From: Duganella margarita
GTDB lineage: Bacteria; Pseudomonadota; Gammaproteobacteria; Burkholderiales; Burkholderiaceae_D
Reading direction: 5' to 3'
Assembly (NCBI RefSeq): GCF_009857535.1
Contig: NZ_WWCS01000002.1
Location: forward strand, 1 to 64,000
DNA length: 64,000 bases
Shown here: positions 1-10,260 of the stretch, piece after piece
How the letters are laid out: each line of letters opens with the position of its first letter
How positions within the stretch are numbered: position 1 is the stretch's first letter
Notes under the pieces: model-generated
The model's database searches: none
Told to the model about the DNA's origin: nothing
What the model saw: the letters and a program-made list of their open reading frames with translations, nothing else
Position numbers and translations under genes: made by a program

Positions 1-125
1 ATGAAACAGGCAGGGGTACCTATCTGACCCACGGGCTTAATGGCCCACAGTCTGGTCGGCATCACCCTGCCTGACCGCTTCACCTTTCTGATTATCTGAT
101 GGCGACGCGGTACGTTCAATATACG
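1..125. other. Left-edge stretch without a recognisable gene
   Basis: No complete gene is visible. On the minus strand a short basic reading frame stays open to the window edge, and a few short frames exist on the plus strand, but none matches a family I recognise. A small dyad (GGGC/GCCC) lies near positions 30-45. Next to the long palindrome at 126-197, this may be the end of a mobile element whose body lies outside the window. That is inference. Confidence 0.3.
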
Positions 126-197
126 AGGTCTCCCATTTCTACACGAGCTCTACCGTAGCGCACGCTACGGTAGAGCTCGTGTAGAAATGGGAGACCT
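126..197. repeat. Perfect 35-bp palindrome (2-nt centre)
   Basis: Positions 126-160 are the exact reverse complement of 163-197, with only CA at 161-162 between them. The outer ends read AGGTCTCCCATT and AATGGGAGACCT. It starts 10 bases beyond the stop codon of the M1 peptidase fusion. A perfect arm this long without a T-tract is not a typical terminator. It resembles the hairpins of REP elements or two transposon ends brought together. Its identity is not established. Confidence 0.85.
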
Positions 198-207
198 GAC
201 CCCGGGT

Positions 208-3200
208 TTATTGCGCTTGCAGCTCGACGTTGATCATGTTGTCGTCGGGCTTGCGGTCGATGAGTTTGTTGTCGGGGTCGATGCCGGCTTTGGCCGGCCG
301 GCCGCTGACGATCACCGTGTAGCGGTTCTCTTTCTGCTCGATCAGCTTGCGCTCGCGCAGCAGGCTGTTGCCATCCTTGTCGTCGACGCCGATGTCGATC
401 CAGTCCTTCAACGCCACGTCTTTTTCCTCGCCCTGTTCACCGGCGCGCACCTTGGCCGCGTTGACGGTGAAGCTGACTTCGTATTTTCCATCGCTGAGCT
501 TGCGCGCGCTGGCAGCCACGGCGTGGTTTTCATACAGTACGATGTGGTTGAACAGGTCATCGATCAGGTAGGCCTGGTCGGGCGGCGTGATCTGACGCAG
601 CGCCGCCACCAGCACGTCCACGCCCGGATACGGTCCCGTCTTGCGGCCGTATTGCGCCAGCATCTCTTTCAGCGCGGCGTTGACCTTGGCTTCGCCCAGG
701 ATGTCCTGCAACTGGTACATCGCCAGGCTGCCCTTGCGGTACTGGATGTAGTTCTGGTTTTCATTTTCCGCCAGCGGCAGTTCTTTCTTGCGCTCCAGCG
801 CGCGGCCGATCAGGTACTGCTCCAGGTCGTAGTGCAGGAAGCGCCGCATCTTGCTGGGGCCGAAGCTTTTCTTCATCACCATCAGCGCCGAGTACTCGGC
901 CAGCGTTTCGCTCAGCACGGTGCTGCCGCGGGTGTTGCCGGCCACTAGCTGATGGCCCCACCACTGGTGCGCCACTTCGTGCGCGGTGATGTAGAACGGG
1001 TAGTCGATGTCCTTCGGATTCTTGTCGTTGACCTTGGCGATGAAGCCCACCGATTCCGAATACGGGATGGTGTTTGGATACGATTGCGCAAACTGCGCAT
1101 AGCGCGGGAATTCGACGATGCGCACCAGCTTGTGCTGGTACGGCCCGAAGTTCTTCGTGTAGTAATCGAGCGATTCCTTGATGCCCTTGTCCATGCGCTC
1201 CAGGTTGTACTCGTGGCCGGGATGGTAGTACAGCTCGATGCCGACGTCCTGCCACCAGTCGCGCTTGACCAGGTAGCGCGCCGACTGGAATGCGTACATG
1301 TTGAGGATCGGCTGTTCCATCTTGTAATGGAAGTAGCGGCGGCCCTTGCTGCCCCAGTCCTTGACCAGCGTGCCCGGCGCAATCGCGGTCTGGTCGGCGC
1401 TGGTGCTGACGGTGGCGTCGAAGTTGATCCAGTCGGCGTCGTTGCCGGCGAAGTTGTTGGCCAGTCCGGTGGCATCGTCGCGCGGCAGCATGCGTTCGCG
1501 CGCCGCCAGCTGGTGTTTCTTGCGGTCGCGCGCGTCGTTCAGCTCCCAGTCCTGCTGGTAGCCGATGTGCGGCATGATGCCGTTGTTGAAGAAGGTGCCG
1601 TTGGCGATCACCGGGGTGTCCTGGCCGAGGCCGAGGATGCCGCCCGGTTCGTAGCGCAGGTCGAATTCCATGGCCAGCTGCGCACCCGGCGCCAGCGGCT
1701 TGCTCAGCTTGTAGGTGTAGAAGCCCAGCGCGCGGTCCTGCAGGCCGTTGCGCACCGGCTGGTCGAAGCGCACCCGGTACAGCGTGGTGGCGTTGTCCTG
1801 CGAGACGATGATGTCGCTGACCGGCTGTGCGCTCTTGTTCTGCAGCACGTAGCGGCCTTTGATGTTGAGCGTGCGCTGCGCCGGCCAGATGTCGACGTTC
1901 AGCTTGACGTCGTTGATGCGCGGCTGCGGGATCACGGCGTATTGCTTGTACTGGCGTTCGTAGTCGGCCTTGTCGGCTTCCTTGCGGTAGGCCGATTTGT
2001 AGTGGTTGGCGATGTGCTGGTTGTAGAACAGCACGCCGCCGGCGCCGCCGAAGATCAGCACGCCGATGGTGATGCTGGCCAGCACCGGCATGCTCAGCGC
2101 CTGGCGCGCCAGTTGCAGGCGCTGGCGCCAGCCGTCGTTGGTGCCGCGCGCCCAGAACAGCAGCGAGGCCACCACCAGCAGCAGCGCGGCGCCGGCCCAG
2201 TAGGCTTCGTACCAGCGCTCGCGCAGCAGGAAGTGGCCGTAGCCGTTCATGGCCGAGTAGGTCAGGCCCGGCATGTTGCCGTAGATGAGCAGCGGATTGT
2301 CCAGGCCGACCGTGCCGGCCGTCACGCTGATGATGTAGTAGACGATCATCGCGAAGTAGGCGAGGTAGCGCTGGTTGATGATCACTTGCAGCGCGATCGC
2401 CAGCACCGCCGTCAGCGCGTAGCCGGGCAGCAGGATCAGGAACAGGTGGCGCAGGTACAGGCCCGGCTCCAGCAGGAAGTAGCCCTGGCAGATCTGCACC
2501 GCCATGCCGCTCAGCATGACGATAAACAGCAGCAGCGCCTGCAGGCCGATCAGCGCGAACAGCTTGGACAGCAGCGGCAGCCAGCTCGGCACCGGCAGCG
2601 CGTCCAGCATCTGCGCCATGTGGGCCTCGCGTTCGCGCCAGATCAGTTCGCCCGCGTAGAAGGTGGTGATCACCATCATGAACAGCGCGAAGGTTTCGCT
2701 GACCACTTCCAGCACCTGGTAGGTGACCGGGTAGGTGTTGGTGCCGTACATCGAGCCTAGGTCCAGCGCCGACGCCAGCATCATCAGCACGCCGGCCAGC
2801 ACGATCACCAGGAAGTAGATGTTCTTGGTGGTTTCGCGCAGGTTGAGCCAGCTGCTCTTGAGCAGCAGCCAGCCCAGGCTGCGGGCCTGGAAGTCCGGCG
2901 CCTCCTGCGTGTTGGCCGAGGTCTGCGACAGCTGCTGTGGCATTTCGCCTTCGCCGGTACTGCTGCTGCGGCTGTGGCCGCTATCGCTGGTGGCGATGAA
3001 GTGGAAGCGCCAGTAACCCATCAGCAGGCCCAGCAGCGCGGCCGAGGCCCAGATCACGCGGTTCAGCAGGTACACGTCCTGTGGCCAGAACATGCGGGTG
3101 TTGCGTTCGACGATGGGCCAGTATTCGGTCAGGCGGATGGCTGCGGTGGTGCCGAACGGGTCGATCAGGGCGGCGAAGGTTTTGTAGTCGAGGTCGCGCG

Positions 3201-3792
3201 CCAGGCCGGGCGCCACCATGTAGCCGACCAGCATCACCACGCTGGCGATGTAGACCGGCAGCATGCGCCGCGTCAGCGCGGCGAGGATGAAGAACACCGC
3301 GCCGAAGATGAAGATATTCGGCAGGATGACGATCAGGTAGGGGATCAGATACGCCAGCGCCGGCGGATGGGCCAGCCGCTCGGGATCGACGCCGGGGATG
3401 AAGCTGCCCAGCCACGCGCCCAGCACGATGCTGGTGAAGATCACCGCCAGCGTCAGGTAGGCGCCGAGGAAGCGGCCGAAGATGTACTGGTGCTTGCGGA
3501 TCGGCGCGCTGAAGAAGAAGTGCTGCATGCCGTATTCGAAATCCTGCTGCACCGAGCGGCCCATCATGGCGGCGATCACCACCACCCCCAGCGAGCCGAG
3601 GAAGCTGGTGGTAAACATCAGCGAGCGCGGCGAGTCGATCAGCTGGCTGCCGAAGGTGATCGAGGCGCCTTTGAAGAAGCCGCCGGCGGCCATCATCCAC
3701 AGCATGGACAAGGCCAGGAAGCCGAGGAAGTAAACCCAGGTCGATGGCAGCTTGAGGCGCTGGCGCGCTTCGAAGAGGGCGATGGCAAGCAT
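208..3792 (-). CDS. ABC-2 type permease fused to M1 zinc aminopeptidase
   Basis: This 1194-residue inner-membrane protein has three parts. Residues 1 to about 270 and about 310 to 600 each hold an ABC-2 type set of hydrophobic segments. From about 620 to 1170 follows an extracytoplasmic M1 (gluzincin) peptidase domain. The zinc site is [10 protein letters not shown] with H938, E939 and H942, and the third ligand is probably Glu962 in LSETLAEY. The start follows an AAGGA ribosome site, and the ATPase gene ends 9 bases upstream, so the two form one operon. Fusions of this kind are known in Gram-negative bacteria, but their substrate is not. The pair may export and trim a peptide, or the peptidase may process envelope proteins. 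Function beyond the domains is inferred. Confidence 0.9.
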   Translation of the reverse strand: MLAIALFEARQRLKLPSTWVYFLGFLALSMLWMMAAGGFFKGASITFGSQLIDSPRSLMFTTSFLGSLGVVVIAAMMGRSVQQDFEYGMQHFFFSAPIRKHQYIFGRFLGAYLTLAVIFTSIVLGAWLGSFIPGVDPERLAHPPALAYLIPYLIVILPNIFIFGAVFFILAALTRRMLPVYIASVVMLVGYMVAPGLARDLDYKTFAALIDPFGTTAAIRLTEYWPIVERNTRMFWPQDVYLLNRVIWASAALLGLLMGYWRFHFIATSDSGHSRSSSTGEGEMPQQLSQTSANTQEAPDFQARSLGWLLLKSSWLNLRETTKNIYFLVIVLAGVLMMLASALDLGSMYGTNTYPVTYQVLEVVSETFALFMMVITTFYAGELIWREREAHMAQMLDALPVPSWLPLLSKLFALIGLQALLLFIVMLSGMAVQICQGYFLLEPGLYLRHLFLILLPGYALTAVLAIALQVIINQRYLAYFAMIVYYIISVTAGTVGLDNPLLIYGNMPGLTYSAMNGYGHFLLRERWYEAYWAGAALLLVVASLLFWARGTNDGWRQRLQLARQALSMPVLASITIGVLIFGGAGGVLFYNQHIANHYKSAYRKEADKADYERQYKQYAVIPQPRINDVKLNVDIWPAQRTLNIKGRYVLQNKSAQPVSDIIVSQDNATTLYRVRFDQPVRNGLQDRALGFYTYKLSKPLAPGAQLAMEFDLRYEPGGILGLGQDTPVIANGTFFNNGIMPHIGYQQDWELNDARDRKKHQLAARERMLPRDDATGLANNFAGNDADWINFDATVSTSADQTAIAPGTLVKDWGSKGRRYFHYKMEQPILNMYAFQSARYLVKRDWWQDVGIELYYHPGHEYNLERMDKGIKESLDYYTKNFGPYQHKLVRIVEFPRYAQFAQSYPNTIPYSESVGFIAKVNDKNPKDIDYPFYITAHEVAHQWWGHQLVAGNTRGSTVLSETLAEYSALMVMKKSFGPSKMRRFLHYDLEQYLIGRALERKKELPLAENENQNYIQYRKGSLAMYQLQDILGEAKVNAALKEMLAQYGRKTGPYPGVDVLVAALRQITPPDQAYLIDDLFNHIVLYENHAVAASARKLSDGKYEVSFTVNAAKVRAGEQGEEKDVALKDWIDIGVDDKDGNSLLRERKLIEQKENRYTVIVSGRPAKAGIDPDNKLIDRKPDDNMINVELQAQ

Positions 3793-3801
3793 GGGCAGTC
3801 C

Positions 3802-4695
3802 TTAATCGCAGCTGTTGGCGGCGCGGTGGCGGCCGGCGATGGTGGCGAAATAGACATCTTCCAGGTCGCCGATGGCTTCCTCGAAGCCGTCGCCCGGGTC
3901 GTCGTCGCTGTAGACGTGGATCAGCGTGCGGCCCGACAGCAGGCGCGACGAAATCACCGGGTGGCGCAGCTGGAACGACTGCAGGTCGCTTTTGTTGATG
4001 AAGCGGGCCCAGATCTTGTCGCTGACTTCGTGGATCAGCTCCTGGGTCGGGCCGCACAGCAGCAGATGGCCCTTGTTGATGATGGCCATGTTGGCGCACA
4101 GGTCGGCCACGTCGGACACGATGTGGGTCGACAGGATCACGGTCTTGTCTTCGCCGATGTCGGACAGCAGGTTGTGGAAGCGCACCCGTTCCTGCGGGTC
4201 GAGGCCGGCGGTGGGTTCGTCGACGATGATCAGTTTGGGGTCGCCCAGCAGCGCCTGGGCGATGCCGAAGCGCTGTCGCATGCCGCCCGAGAAGCCGCCG
4301 AGGCGCTGGTGGCGCACTTCAAAAAGATTGGTTTGTTGCAACAGTCCGTCGACCACCTCGCGCCGGCGGTGGCGGTTGCTCAGGCCTTTGAGCACGGCGA
4401 AGTGGTCCAGCATTTCGTAGGCGGTGACTTTGGGGTAGACGCCGAAGTCCTGCGGCAGGTAGCCCAGCTGGCGGCGCAGCTCGTCTTTCTCGTCCAGCAC
4501 GTCGAGGTCGCCGAAGAACACCGAGCCGGAATCGCATTCCTGCAAAGTGGCCAGGGTGCGCATCAGCGTCGACTTGCCGGCGCCGTTCGGGCCGAGCAAG
4601 CCGAACATCCCGGCCGGGATGGTGAGCGAGATCTTGTCCAGCGCCACCACGCCATTGGCGTAGGTCTTCGACAAATTGCTGATGCTTAATTCCAT
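3802..4695 (-). CDS. ABC transporter ATP-binding protein (partner of the M1 fusion)
   Basis: This 297-residue nucleotide-binding subunit has Walker A GPNGAGKS at residues 35-42, Q-loop Q82, signature FSGGMRQR near 135-142 and Walker B LIIVDEP near 155-161. The start at 4695 (MELSISNL) was chosen because an AGGAG site lies just upstream; an earlier in-frame ATG at 4725 has no such site. The residues after the ATPase core (about 215 on) form a C-terminal extension. It lies 9 bases before the permease/M1 peptidase gene and presumably energises it. Confidence 0.92.
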   Translation of the reverse strand: MELSISNLSKTYANGVVALDKISLTIPAGMFGLLGPNGAGKSTLMRTLATLQECDSGSVFFGDLDVLDEKDELRRQLGYLPQDFGVYPKVTAYEMLDHFAVLKGLSNRHRRREVVDGLLQQTNLFEVRHQRLGGFSGGMRQRFGIAQALLGDPKLIIVDEPTAGLDPQERVRFHNLLSDIGEDKTVILSTHIVSDVADLCANMAIINKGHLLLCGPTQELIHEVSDKIWARFINKSDLQSFQLRHPVISSRLLSGRTLIHVYSDDDPGDGFEEAIGDLEDVYFATIAGRHRAANSCD

Positions 4696-4875
4696 GCTAA
4701 CTCCTGATTCCGCGCGAACAACCACTTTTCACATGATGGCATTGTATTGAATTTGGTCCACACTGGGGGGCGCCATTGCGATGGGCCGCATTATGCTGCG
4801 CCAGAGTGCAAAATTGGCGGCACAGACCGCAGGCTGGGTTCGGTGGTTGAATAGACAACTTGAAGCTGGGACGCC

Positions 4876-6072
4876 TTAGTTCCTGAACAACACCTGCTCG
4901 CGGTGGAACCACCAGCGGCACAGGGCCAGCAGCAGGCCGGCGGTTAGCGCGGTGGACAGCAGGATCACCGAGAACATGCGGTAGTCCATGGTGCCCTTGA
5001 CCAGTTCCTTCATCGCCAGCGCCACATTGGTCAGCGGCACCATGGCCCAGCGCCAGTTCAGTTCCACGCCCGGCAGCAGCGCCACCAGCGTGGGCAGGAT
5101 GGTGACGATGATCAGCGGCGAGATCATGCCGGCCGCTTCCTTGTAGCTTTTGGCATAGATCGAGATCGACAGCAGGATGGCGGCGAAGATGGCGGCGGTC
5201 GGCACCAGCATCAGCGCCACCATCGCCAGGTCGAGCGGGCCGATGGCGTGCAGCATCTGCACCAGTTCGCTGCCGGCCAGGCTGCCGAAGAAGTGGATCA
5301 GCACCCCCACGCTGACGATCATCAGCAGCGCCGAGGTCAGGCCGACGGTGAATAGCATCAAAAACTTGGCCAACACGATGGCGCTGCGCGAGACCGGCGC
5401 CAGCAGCAGGGTTTCCAGCGTGCCGCGCTCCTTCTCGCCGGCGCCGGTGTCGATCGCCGGGTACATCGCCGCCATCAGGCACACCATCAGCAGGATGTAG
5501 GGCAGCATGCCGCCGATCACCGCGCCCATCTGTTCGCGCTTGTCGGCGGTGGAGTGGTCTTCCAGCCGGATCGGATCGAGGGTGTAGGCCAGTTGTTGCG
5601 GGCTGAGGTTGAAGCGCGCCATCGCCTGTTCCCGCAGCGCGCCGTTCTCGGCGCCCAGCACCGCCAGCACGCGCTTGCGGGTGACGTCGACCGTGGCGGC
5701 GCTGTTGTAATGCAGCTCGATCCTGCCCTGTTGCTGGGCCGCCAGCTGGTCGCTCAGGCCGGCCGGGATCACCAGCGCAAACTTGATGCGCTCGGCGCCG
5801 ATGGCGGGCTTGATCTGGTCCTGGCTGGCCAGCACGATTTCATGGAAGCCTTTTTCGCGGGCGAAGCGTGCCGCCAGCTGCGGCGCATGTTCCTTGCCAA
5901 ATACGGCATACGTCATGTCGGCCGTGCTGGCCTGCTTGAACAGCGTCGACGACAGGTAGCCGAAGCCGGAGAAAATCAGCGGCATGCCGAACACCGGAAT
6001 GAACACGGTGAAGATGAAGGTGCGGCGGTCGCGCACCAGTTCCAGCAATTCCTTGAGGTAAATGGTCCACAT
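4876..6072 (-). CDS. ABC-2 type permease, NatB-like
   Basis: This 398-residue membrane protein has the layout of NatB/YhaP ABC-2 permeases: one N-terminal transmembrane segment (about residues 18-42), a large extracytoplasmic domain (about 45-175) and five or six C-terminal segments. The motif DTGAGEKERGTLETLLLAPV after the first helix of the C-terminal block is typical of the family. The ATPase gene 6076-6855 ends 3 bases upstream, so the two are cotranscribed. NatAB-type systems have been linked to sodium or drug/peptide efflux; the substrate here is unknown. It is a separate system from 208-4695, though both are exporters on the same strand. Confidence 0.9.
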   Translation of the reverse strand: MWTIYLKELLELVRDRRTFIFTVFIPVFGMPLIFSGFGYLSSTLFKQASTADMTYAVFGKEHAPQLAARFAREKGFHEIVLASQDQIKPAIGAERIKFALVIPAGLSDQLAAQQQGRIELHYNSAATVDVTRKRVLAVLGAENGALREQAMARFNLSPQQLAYTLDPIRLEDHSTADKREQMGAVIGGMLPYILLMVCLMAAMYPAIDTGAGEKERGTLETLLLAPVSRSAIVLAKFLMLFTVGLTSALLMIVSVGVLIHFFGSLAGSELVQMLHAIGPLDLAMVALMLVPTAAIFAAILLSISIYAKSYKEAAGMISPLIIVTILPTLVALLPGVELNWRWAMVPLTNVALAMKELVKGTMDYRMFSVILLSTALTAGLLLALCRWWFHREQVLFRN

Positions 6073-6075
6073 GGC

Positions 6076-6855
6076 TCAAGCTCCGTGGTGGATGACGCCG
6101 ACAAAGGCGTCGTACAGATCGGCGCTGCCGCCTTGCTGGCGCAGCGCATCCATGCTGCCGTGGAAGGCGGTTTTGCCATGGTTGATGATGCATACCCGGT
6201 CGCACAGTTTTTCCACTTCGTGCAGGTGGTGGGTGGAGAAAATCAGCGGGACGCGCAGCGCCTTGTAGCTGGCGATAAAATCCAGCAGGATCTTGGCCGA
6301 CATCACGTCCAGCCCGGTGGTGGGTTCGTCGAGGATGACGATCTGCGGCTCATGCACCACGGTGCGGGCGATCGCGCATTTCTGCTTCATGCCGGTGGAC
6401 AGCTGGTCGGCCCGCTTGTTGCCGAACTCGTGCATTTGCAGCAGCGTGAACAGCTCGTCGCAGCGGCGCTGCAGGTGGACCGGGCTCATGCCGTGCAGGC
6501 GGCCGAAGTATTCGACGTTTTCGCGCGCGGTCAGGCGGCCGTACAGGCCGGTCGAGCCGGACAGGAAACCGATGTGCTGGCGCGCCGCCAGCGGGTCGGC
6601 CAGCAGGTCGATGCCGTTGGCGCGGATGCTGCCGCCGTCCGGCTTGAGCGCGCTCGACAGCATGCGCAGTGTGGTGGTCTTGCCGGCGCCGTTTGGCCCG
6701 AGCAGGCCCAGGACTTCGCCCGGCGCGCAGCGGAAGCTGACGTCGCGCACCGCGTGGAACCAGCCGTCATGATCGCGCGGATCGCGCGCGGCCGGCGACT
6801 TGGCGCCGCGTGACGGCAGGCGAAAGCGCTTGGCCAGGTTGTTTACCTCGATCAT
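6076..6855 (-). CDS. ABC transporter ATP-binding protein, NatA-like
   Basis: This 259-residue ATPase has Walker A GPNGAGKT at residues 53-60, signature LSTGMKQK, and Walker [13 protein letters not shown]. An unusual polar insertion (about residues 13-31, [17 protein letters not shown]) separates the first strand from the rest of the fold. The start at MIEVNN (6855) is preferred over an ATG 39 bases upstream because the family begins there, though the ribosome site is weak. It is the first gene of a two-gene operon with the NatB-like permease. Confidence 0.9.
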   Translation of the reverse strand: MIEVNNLAKRFRLPSRGAKSPAARDPRDHDGWFHAVRDVSFRCAPGEVLGLLGPNGAGKTTTLRMLSSALKPDGGSIRANGIDLLADPLAARQHIGFLSGSTGLYGRLTARENVEYFGRLHGMSPVHLQRRCDELFTLLQMHEFGNKRADQLSTGMKQKCAIARTVVHEPQIVILDEPTTGLDVMSAKILLDFIASYKALRVPLIFSTHHLHEVEKLCDRVCIINHGKTAFHGSMDALRQQGGSADLYDAFVGVIHHGA

Positions 6856-6968
6856 CGGACTTGTCCCGGGGTTAAAAAGTTTCAAGAATAGCATGCAAAA
6901 ATTCTGACACGCAAGCTACTGATTGTAGAGAACTCTTGCTATAGTCGCACACAGGAGCGGAGCGAAAA

Positions 6969-7403
6969 ATGAGTCCTCAACTGAAGGAAAAAATCCTGGC
7001 GGTGATGCAGTACGGCGTCGACCGCGATGAGTCCACCGGTTTCTTCCGCGTGGCGCTGGGCCTGTATTACCTGGCCGGTCTGATGACCAAGGAAACGCTG
7101 GATTTCGCCGAGCTGGATGCCGATTTCAACCGCTTCATCTACCACGCCATCGGCCGCGGCCACAGCATCACCAGCGTGCTGCAATATATGAGCGGCGAGA
7201 AAGTGGTGCGGGTGGTCGAGTCTAAACGTTTCCTGAAAGCGTTCGCCGAGCATTGCGATGAGGTGCCGGTGGAAAACATTCCCTTCCTGCTGGGGCTGAA
7301 CCTGGGCGTTGCCAAGGACATCTCCAAGATCGACGTGCGCGGGCCGGTGGCCGACTACATCGAGCGCCAGCGGCAGCTGCGTGAGGCGGCAGACGCAAAA
7401 TAA
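6969..7403 (+). CDS. Conserved hypothetical protein, 144 residues
   Basis: This soluble, mostly helical protein has no signal peptide or membrane segment. A GGAGCGGAG ribosome site precedes ATG at 6969. I do not recognise a named domain. Recurrent features are a tyrosine/leucine-rich N-terminal half ([12 protein letters not shown]) and a charged C-terminal helix. It lies 50 bases before coq7 and is divergent from the NatA-like gene, so it may have its own promoter in the 113-bp gap at 6856-6968. Codon use matches its neighbours. Function unknown. Confidence 0.8.
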   Translation: MSPQLKEKILAVMQYGVDRDESTGFFRVALGLYYLAGLMTKETLDFAELDADFNRFIYHAIGRGHSITSVLQYMSGEKVVRVVESKRFLKAFAEHCDEVPVENIPFLLGLNLGVAKDISKIDVRGPVADYIERQRQLREAADAK

Positions 7404-7416
7404 ACAGGCGCTCCCT

Positions 7417-7422
7417 TATAAT
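7417..7422 (+). promoter_or_regulatory. Candidate -10 element (TATAAT) of coq7
   Basis: A perfect TATAAT lies 32 bases before the chosen coq7 start. The ATG formed by its last bases and the next G (7421) is in frame with coq7 but would fall inside the promoter, so it is not used as the start here. No good -35 is visible. Confidence 0.45.
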
Positions 7423-7453
7423 GGGATTTTCCATCGCAGACACGAGTTCGTTT

Positions 7454-8095
7454 ATGGCCGCCTATCACCACCATCCCCTGGACCGATTCATTGCCGGCGC
7501 CGACAAGGCGCTGCGCGTCATTGCCGGCGTGGCCTCGGCATCGCGCCCAAACCCGGCGGCGCGCGCGGCGGATGCGGAAATGAGCGAGGCGGAACGCCGC
7601 CACGCGGCCGGCCTGATGCGCGTCAACCACGTCGGCGAAGTGTGCGCGCAGGCGCTGTATAACGCCCAGGCGCGCTTTGCCCGCACCGACGCGATCCGCG
7701 AACAGTTCGAGCATTCCAGCCGCGAGGAAGAAGACCATCTGGCCTGGACCGCGCAGCGGCTGGGCGAGCTGAACTCGCACATCAGCGTGCTCAATCCCTT
7801 GTTCTACGGCGGCGCCTACGCGCTGGGCACGGTGGCGGCGGTGCTGGGCGATGCGCGCAGCCTGGGCTTTGTGGTGGAAACGGAACGCCAGGTGGAAGCG
7901 CATCTGGCCAGCCATCTGGACAAATTGCCGCCGCAGGATGCCAAGTCGCGCGCGATCGTCGACCAGATGCGCCTCGACGAAATCGAACACGGCGCGGCCG
8001 CCCAGCGTCTCGGCGCGGTCAACGTGCCGGCGCCGGTGCAGGGCGTGATGGCGGTGATGGGCAAGGTGATGACCACCACCGCCTACTACGTTTGA
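7454..8095 (+). CDS. coq7: 2-polyprenyl-3-methyl-6-methoxy-1,4-benzoquinone monooxygenase (COQ7 family)
   Basis: This carboxylate-bridged di-iron enzyme hydroxylates the ubiquinone ring in the penultimate step of ubiquinone synthesis and associates with the inner membrane. The 213-residue protein carries the expected ligand motifs in two repeats: [15 protein letters not shown] and [13 protein letters not shown] (ExxH), then [14 protein letters not shown] and DEIEHGAAA (second ExxH). The start at 7454 (MAAYHHH) is chosen because the upstream in-frame ATG at 7421 overlaps a TATAAT element; the longer form would add 11 residues. There is no strong ribosome site for either choice. Confidence 0.95.
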   Translation: MAAYHHHPLDRFIAGADKALRVIAGVASASRPNPAARAADAEMSEAERRHAAGLMRVNHVGEVCAQALYNAQARFARTDAIREQFEHSSREEEDHLAWTAQRLGELNSHISVLNPLFYGGAYALGTVAAVLGDARSLGFVVETERQVEAHLASHLDKLPPQDAKSRAIVDQMRLDEIEHGAAAQRLGAVNVPAPVQGVMAVMGKVMTTTAYYV

Positions 8096-8110
8096 TGCTA
8101 ATATTGCAGC

Positions 8111-8236
8111 ATGATCAAGCAACCATCCCGATTCGGAGCGTGTTCCCGCAGGCCATAGAAGCCTGCTGATCGTATTTGCACATCTACAGTTTTCTAAAGG
8201 CCACAGCGAGTTTGCTCCTGTGGCCTTTTTCTTTTT
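8111..8236 (+). promoter_or_regulatory. Structured leader upstream of cysS (possible attenuator or small RNA)
   Basis: The 150-bp gap before cysS holds a hairpin GCAGGC/GCCTGC (8148-8153 with 8161-8166) and a strong intrinsic terminator at 8196-8236. A 15-codon frame, MIKQPSRFGACSRRP, runs 8111-8158. It contains one Cys codon (8141) and its stop lies in the loop of the first hairpin. AGGCCA at 8150-8155 can pair with TGGCCT of the terminator's 3' arm, giving a possible competing structure. The frame lacks a clear ribosome site, so the leader-peptide idea is weak. A small RNA ending at the terminator is an alternative. Confidence 0.4.
8196..8236 (+). terminator. Intrinsic terminator just before cysS
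   Basis: Arms AAAGGCCACAG (8196-8206) and CTGTGGCCTTT (8218-8228) form an 11-bp stem followed by TTCTTTTT. It ends only 10 bases before the cysS start codon and shares its T-tract with the start of the cysS ribosome site. It may end coq7 transcription, or it may be the off-state of an attenuator for cysS. Confidence 0.8.
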
Positions 8237-8245
8237 GGAGCGGCC

Positions 8246-9616
8246 ATGGAGTTGATGTTCTACGATACTTACGAGCGGCGCTTGCGTCCCTTCGTTCCTT
8301 TGCAGACCGGCACGGCGGGCTTGTACGCCTGCGGCCCGACGGTCTACGACTACGCCCACATCGGCAATCTGCGCACCTATCTGTTCGGCGACCTGCTGCG
8401 GCGCGTGCTGGCGCTGAACGGCTATGCGGTCAATCACGTGATCTGCGTGACCGACGTCGGCCACCTGACCTCGGACGGCGATACCGGCGAGGACAAGATG
8501 GAGAAGGGTAGCCGCCGCACCCGTCAGTCGGCGTGGGAGATTGCCGCGTTTTATACGCGCGCGTTCCAGCAGGACATCGCCGCGCTGCACATCCTGGCGC
8601 CGGCCGTGTGGGCGCGTGCGACCGAGCACATCCAGGAGCAGATCGACTTCATCGCCGACATCGAGCGCAACGGCTTTACCTACCGCACCGCCGACGGCAT
8701 TTATTTCGACACGCAAAAGCTGGAGCGCTACGGCCACCTGGCGCGGCTGGATATCGGCGGGTTGCAATCGGGCCACCGCGTCGACCTGCGCGACAAGCGC
8801 GCCGCCACCGATTTCGCGCTGTGGAAATTCAGCGGCGCGCAGCAACGCCAGATGGAATGGGACAGCCCGTGGGGACGCGGCTTTCCCGGCTGGCACATCG
8901 AATGCTCGGCCATGTCGACCAAGTATCTCGGCGCGCTGTTCGACATCCACATCGGCGGCGAGGACCACATCCCGGTCCACCACAGCAACGAGATCGCCCA
9001 GCACGAGGCGTGCCACGCCCATCCGCCAGCGCGCTACTGGCTGCACGGCGCCTTCCTGAACGTGGACGGCGGCGACAAGATGTCGAAATCGGCCGGCGAA
9101 TTCCTGCGGCTGGCCACGCTGGTGGAGCGCGGCTTCGATCCGCTGGCCTACCGCTACCTGGTACTGTCGGCGCACTACCGTTCGCCGCTGACGTTCTCGT
9201 GGGCGGCGCTGGACGCGGCCCAGACCGCGCTCGGCCGCCTGCGTCTGGCGTACCATCGCTTACCGGACGGCGGCCAGCCTGACGCCGGCTACCAGCAGGC
9301 CATGCAGGCCGAACTGAACCAGGACTTGAATACGCCGCGCGCGCTGGCCTTGATGTGGGAGCTGCTGAAATCCGACCTGCCGCCCGCAACGCAAAAAGCC
9401 ACGCTGCGCTGGCTGGATCAGGTTCTGGGATTGGGGCTGGCGGAGTGGGGACCGGCAGTGCTGCAAGTGCCGGACGCAGTGCAGGCCTTGGTCGCCGCCC
9501 GCGACCAGGCGCGCCAGGAAAAACGCTGGGCCGACGCCGATACGCTGCGCCAGGCGATCGAGTCATCCGGCTTCACCGTGCGCGACACGCCAGCGGGCAC
9601 CAGCGTGCAGCGTTAG
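8246..9616 (+). CDS. cysS: Cysteine--tRNA ligase
   Basis: This class I aminoacyl-tRNA synthetase charges tRNA-Cys with cysteine. In 456 residues it shows C29 in [15 protein letters not shown] with the HIGN signature at 38-41, the zinc-site Cys in [20 protein letters not shown], and KMSKS at 278-282. The C-terminal tRNA-binding helical domain is present. Length is near the usual 460. A GGAG site lies 6 bases before ATG 8246; an ATG at 8255 is a second option. It converges with the OsmC gene, the stop codons overlapping by 3 bases. Regulation may involve the terminator directly upstream. Confidence 0.96.
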   Translation: MELMFYDTYERRLRPFVPLQTGTAGLYACGPTVYDYAHIGNLRTYLFGDLLRRVLALNGYAVNHVICVTDVGHLTSDGDTGEDKMEKGSRRTRQSAWEIAAFYTRAFQQDIAALHILAPAVWARATEHIQEQIDFIADIERNGFTYRTADGIYFDTQKLERYGHLARLDIGGLQSGHRVDLRDKRAATDFALWKFSGAQQRQMEWDSPWGRGFPGWHIECSAMSTKYLGALFDIHIGGEDHIPVHHSNEIAQHEACHAHPPARYWLHGAFLNVDGGDKMSKSAGEFLRLATLVERGFDPLAYRYLVLSAHYRSPLTFSWAALDAAQTALGRLRLAYHRLPDGGQPDAGYQQAMQAELNQDLNTPRALALMWELLKSDLPPATQKATLRWLDQVLGLGLAEWGPAVLQVPDAVQALVAARDQARQEKRWADADTLRQAIESSGFTVRDTPAGTSVQR

Positions 9617-10038
9617 GCGACTTCGACGATCTCGAACGAGTGGGTGATGTCGGCGGTCTTGCCCAGCATGATGGAGGCCGAGCAGTATTTGTCGTGCGAC
9701 AGCGTGATGGCGCGTTCGACCTGCTCTGGCTTCAGGCCTTTGCCGGTGACGACGAAGTGGAAGTTAATCTTGGTGAAGACCTTCGGCTCGGTGTCGGCGC
9801 GCTCGGCTTTCAGCACGCATTCGCAACCGCGGATGTCGGCGCGGCCTTTTTTCAGGATCAGCACGACATCATAGGCGGTGCAGCCGCCGGTGCCGAGCAG
9901 CACCATTTCCATCGGCCGCGGCGCCAGATTGTGGCCGCCGCCTTCGGGCGCGCCGTCCATCGTGACCAGGTGACCGGAGCCGGTCTGGGCCAGAAAACTC
10001 ATGCCCGACGGGCCATTCCAGCTAACTTTGCATTCCAT
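9613..10038 (-). CDS. OsmC family protein (YhfA-like)
   Basis: This 141-residue protein belongs to the OsmC/Ohr superfamily, cytoplasmic proteins that in characterised members reduce organic peroxides through two cysteines. [14 protein letters not shown] carries the C-terminal-type Cys, and CECVLKAE holds a second. The sequence is closer to the YhfA branch than to Ohr or OsmC, whose role is unclear. The start at 10038 is set by CGGAGAATGC just upstream; the frame runs open further but without a ribosome site. It is divergent from rplM. Confidence 0.9.
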   Translation of the reverse strand: MECKVSWNGPSGMSFLAQTGSGHLVTMDGAPEGGGHNLAPRPMEMVLLGTGGCTAYDVVLILKKGRADIRGCECVLKAERADTEPKVFTKINFHFVVTGKGLKPEQVERAITLSHDKYCSASIMLGKTADITHSFEIVEVA

Positions 10039-10123
10039 TGCATTCTCCGTAAGAAAAACTTTGTCCCCATTGTAATGGAGCGCGCAAACCCTGTGTTTGT
10101 GCGGCTTGCGCCGTCGATGGGGC

Positions 10124-10153
10124 TTGACGGCCGACCCCACAAGCGGTTATAGT
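10124..10153 (+). promoter_or_regulatory. Promoter of rplM-rpsI
   Basis: TTGACG (10124-10129) and TATAGT (10148-10153) are separated by 18 bases, a good housekeeping promoter. The expected transcript has a leader of about 100 bases before rplM, with a small hairpin CCGC/GCGG near 10199-10216. The leader could serve autoregulation by L13, as known in E. coli, but no specific binding site can be named. Confidence 0.7.
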
Positions 10154-10260
10154 TGTCGGCTTTCCATTCGCTCAGGAAAGTAAATAAAAAGGCCGAGTCC
10201 GCTGAAGCAATGGCGGAACCACCATATGAGCGGTAATTTCTATATACAGAAAGTCATCAC

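Noticed and set aside
952..2760. Long open frame antisense to the M1 fusion gene
   Set aside because: It is a shadow of GC-rich third positions; its product is Val/Arg/Gln/His-rich without domains, while the minus-strand gene has clear motifs.
4696..4875. Gap between the two ABC operons searched for a gene or RNA
   Set aside because: No open frame with a ribosome site and no clear hairpin or promoter; only untranslated flank of the downstream ATPase gene is assumed.
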